A stretch of 64,000 nucleotides of DNA. Origin: Styela clava. Its lineage: Eukaryota > Chordata > Ascidiacea > Stolidobranchia > Styelidae. Below the pieces are notes generated by a model. It saw only the letters and a list, made by a program, of their open reading frames with translations. It searched no databases and had not been told where the DNA came from. The position numbers and the translations under genes were made by a program. This document shows, one piece after another, positions 61,724 to 64,000 of the stretch. Position 1 is the first letter of the stretch. Each line of letters starts with the position of its first letter. Where the stretch lies: NCBI RefSeq assembly GCF_964204865.1, contig NC_135255.1:3968001-4032000 (forward strand), in the 5' to 3' direction.

Positions 61724-62390
61724 CTGGAATCATCACTACCAGAAAAAGGAAATCAATCAAGTTGATATCTTTTGAAGACATTGAAGGATGGGAGATGAAC
61801 AGTACATTTACATTCCATATTAATTTATGGCTGTAATATAGGCAAACCACAGGGTGGATAAATATATTGTTGTATATTGATTGTCTCGATGACAAATATG
61901 TTCATCCCAGTTTGCAAACCTGAAGATGTTCCATCTAAACAAAATTTTGTTCTTGTATCACTATACATGAACACTTTTGCAAAGCCAAATCTCTTAATAA
62001 GAATAGTTATGTATTATCTGACTCTGATTGATATTCAAGCCAACTTATCGGTATGCGCCTTGCTTTTTACTTTATGAATATTGTCCCATGAAAATAAGTT
62101 TGAAATTGAACAGATTGAAGTGAAGTGAAAATATCTTATGACTTTTTAGTTTGTGGATGCCAAGTGTTTATATTGTTATTGTGTGCATATCACAAGTTAT
62201 ACCATAAACATGCACCTAATTGCTAAGACAGATTTGTAATATTATTTTGGTCTTCTTGGAGGTTGTTTATGCTGTCTTTCAAGAAATCTTTCTTCTCAAC
62301 TGTTTGAATCATACTATTGAGCCATTTCTTATGTGGAAATAATCTTTTTTAGATTGTAATCATAGTGTTATTGCCTAATTTTTACTTAAA
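61724..62390 (+). other. SF3B4 3' UTR and EIF2B2 promoter interval
   Basis: A 667-base gap between two same-strand genes. No clear AATAAA was found close to the SF3B4 stop. TCTTTTTTAG at 62343-62352 is a good acceptor-like site 38 bases before the EIF2B2 ATG and could mark a 5' UTR intron or spliced-leader site. Confidence 0.4.
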
Positions 62391-64000
62391 ATGGCAACTC
62401 TAGTGATGGATCAGTTTTTGATGGATTTAAAACAGGATCGCTTCAAATCGTCTTATGAAACTGTATGTAAAACCATAAATTATCTACGCCATGTAATAAG
62501 TGCTGCAAGATTCAGCCATGCAAAAGATTTGATGAAAACTATTCAACAGGTGATTAATTTTTATCAGTATTAGGTTTGTAAGAAATTGTGTTTACAGTGA
62601 AAGATATTACACAATTTGATCTTGTATTTTTCAAATTTGTTTATTTTCTATTCAATGTTTTACCACTGATGGAAAACCCAACCAATTTTGAATTCTTATT
62701 GGAAATTTGGTACTTTCTATTTTGTGCATTCCTAGTAGCAACAATAACATTTCCCCATTACAATGATACTGTGGTAAACTGCAAAAATGCTATTGCGCAA
62801 ATATAATAATTGAAAAGAGTGTGAAATGCAAGTTGTTATAACGATAAGAGGAAGATACACAAGTATTTCTAATGATTTTCATAGGAGGGGAAAAAAATTA
62901 TTGCTCTGCAACCGTCTGCTTATGTTGTTGGTAATATGGTTAGAAGAGTCCTCAAAATAATTCGTGAAGAATATGCCAGATTACGAGGATTATCAGAAGA
63001 ATCGGCGGGAAAGGAATCTCTTCATCGCATGCTAACGACGTCTGCCTCAGGTTTGTCAAATCAAATCCTCACAATCGAGCAATGTCAAATACATACATCA
63101 AAGTACTGAAATTGTTAATCACCGGTTCTCAAACTGCAGTTCACAAACCCTGAAAATTTATAGAGGGTTATGTAGATGGCAGTTGAGTTTTATGCATTAT
63201 TACATTTTAATGTGGAGCATGACTTATACATTGTCTGTTCAATGCTATTATTTGCAACAAACAGACACAGCCTTCACACTAATGTTTAGGATAAAGTGTT
63301 TAAAATGAACATGTTTTTAATATCCTTTGTAATACAATTCGAAATTGTAACTGTTAGTCACTTAACTCACTTTATAAATTTGGTACAATCATGCTGGTGA
63401 TTCAGAGATAAGTTGTTATACAAATTGAGGGTACTTAGCGAGACAAGTGTTAAGAATCCCAGGCATGGATGAATAAAAATAGGAAGGTTCCATAAAAATA
63501 AACCTGTTTCATGGTAGTTTTTAGTGATTTGCTAGGTGTAACTTGTAATATAATAACAATATTAACAGTGTTGAGAAAGCCAATATGCTACTGGAATAAC
63601 AAAAATTCCATAGACAGTTTTGTGATTAGTTGGCTACTTGTAGAAATATTGCACAAAAGATATAGATGTAAGTGCTGCTAATTTCATCACTTTAATTGAT
63701 TTTTCTTGTTCATTCAATTGACAGGTGATGATTTTTTAATGTCTCTAAAGGAACTAAAGATCACTGTAATGGAAGCAATCAAGGAATATCTCGATGAATT
63801 GGAAGTCTCAATACACAATATTTCAGCACAGGTTTAGTCTGATAATTCTATATTGTTTTGATTCATCTGCAACGTGAGAGAAAATGATAACCATCATTTA
63901 AAATAGATTGAATTTCTCAGAAATCATGGCTTGAAATGACTTACCAGATAAGATTTGTGTTTAACTTATAAATACGCTTATTACAAAGCGCTCCAGAAGT
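62391..64000 (+). CDS. EIF2B2: eIF2B beta subunit, first three exons (3' end outside window)
   Basis: eIF2B is the cytoplasmic guanine-nucleotide exchange factor for eIF2; beta is a regulatory subunit with a helical N-terminal domain and a Rossmann-like C-terminal domain. Exons 62391-62549, 62885-63050 and 63725-63831, phases 0, 1 and 0. The N-terminal helices read [20 protein letters not shown] and [15 protein letters not shown]; exon 2 has [20 protein letters not shown], the family signature, then ESLHRML; exon 3 has [20 protein letters not shown]. The start ATG fits the usual N-terminal length. The catalytic-interface C-terminal half lies beyond the window. Confidence 0.92.

Overview
This is an AT-rich animal (metazoan) chromosome segment. 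Evidence: many short exons with GT-AG introns, single-copy animal genes (Dispatched, MED13, SF3B4, EIF2B2) and animal-type transposable elements (BEL/Pao, hAT and a Mutator-like foldback element). A compact, AT-rich invertebrate is the best reading, and possibly a tunicate or another invertebrate deuterostome. No marker in the window fixes the species, so that is inference.

Layout. (1) 1-20145, plus strand: the 3' part of a very large type I membrane protein gene, with 52 visible exons and about 2,440 codons. It is built from tandem SEA-type domains, then one EGF-like domain, one transmembrane helix and a short cytoplasmic tail. A five-exon module encoding two SEA folds is repeated seven times with an invariant intron-phase pattern, followed by a diverged tail. 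(2) 21896-30118, minus strand: a multi-exon homologue of Dispatched, the RND-family membrane protein that releases lipid-modified Hedgehog. (3) 33493-39690, minus strand: MED13, the Mediator kinase-module subunit, as one uninterrupted 2,065-codon exon. (4) About 40.65-54.1 kb: a nest of mobile elements. A decayed ZMYM1-like hAT transposase gene is split by a full-length BEL/Pao LTR retrotransposon with LTRs identical by eye and a 5-bp target duplication. A second decayed hAT lies next to it, and a pair of inverted repeats flanks the cluster. (5) 54319-59399: a 5.1-kb foldback element with long, unequal terminal inverted repeats and a 9-bp target duplication (Mutator-like). Its right arm is interrupted by a GC-rich 396-bp MITE with an 8-bp target duplication. 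(6) 60653-61723, plus: intronless SF3B4, an RNA-binding subunit of SF3b. (7) 62391 to the window end, plus: the first three exons of EIF2B2, the beta subunit of the eIF2B exchange factor.

The host genes do not form one pathway: Dispatched acts in Hedgehog export, MED13 in transcription, SF3B4 in splicing and EIF2B2 in translation initiation. The points of most interest are the modular SEA array and the layered history of transposon insertions between MED13 and SF3B4.
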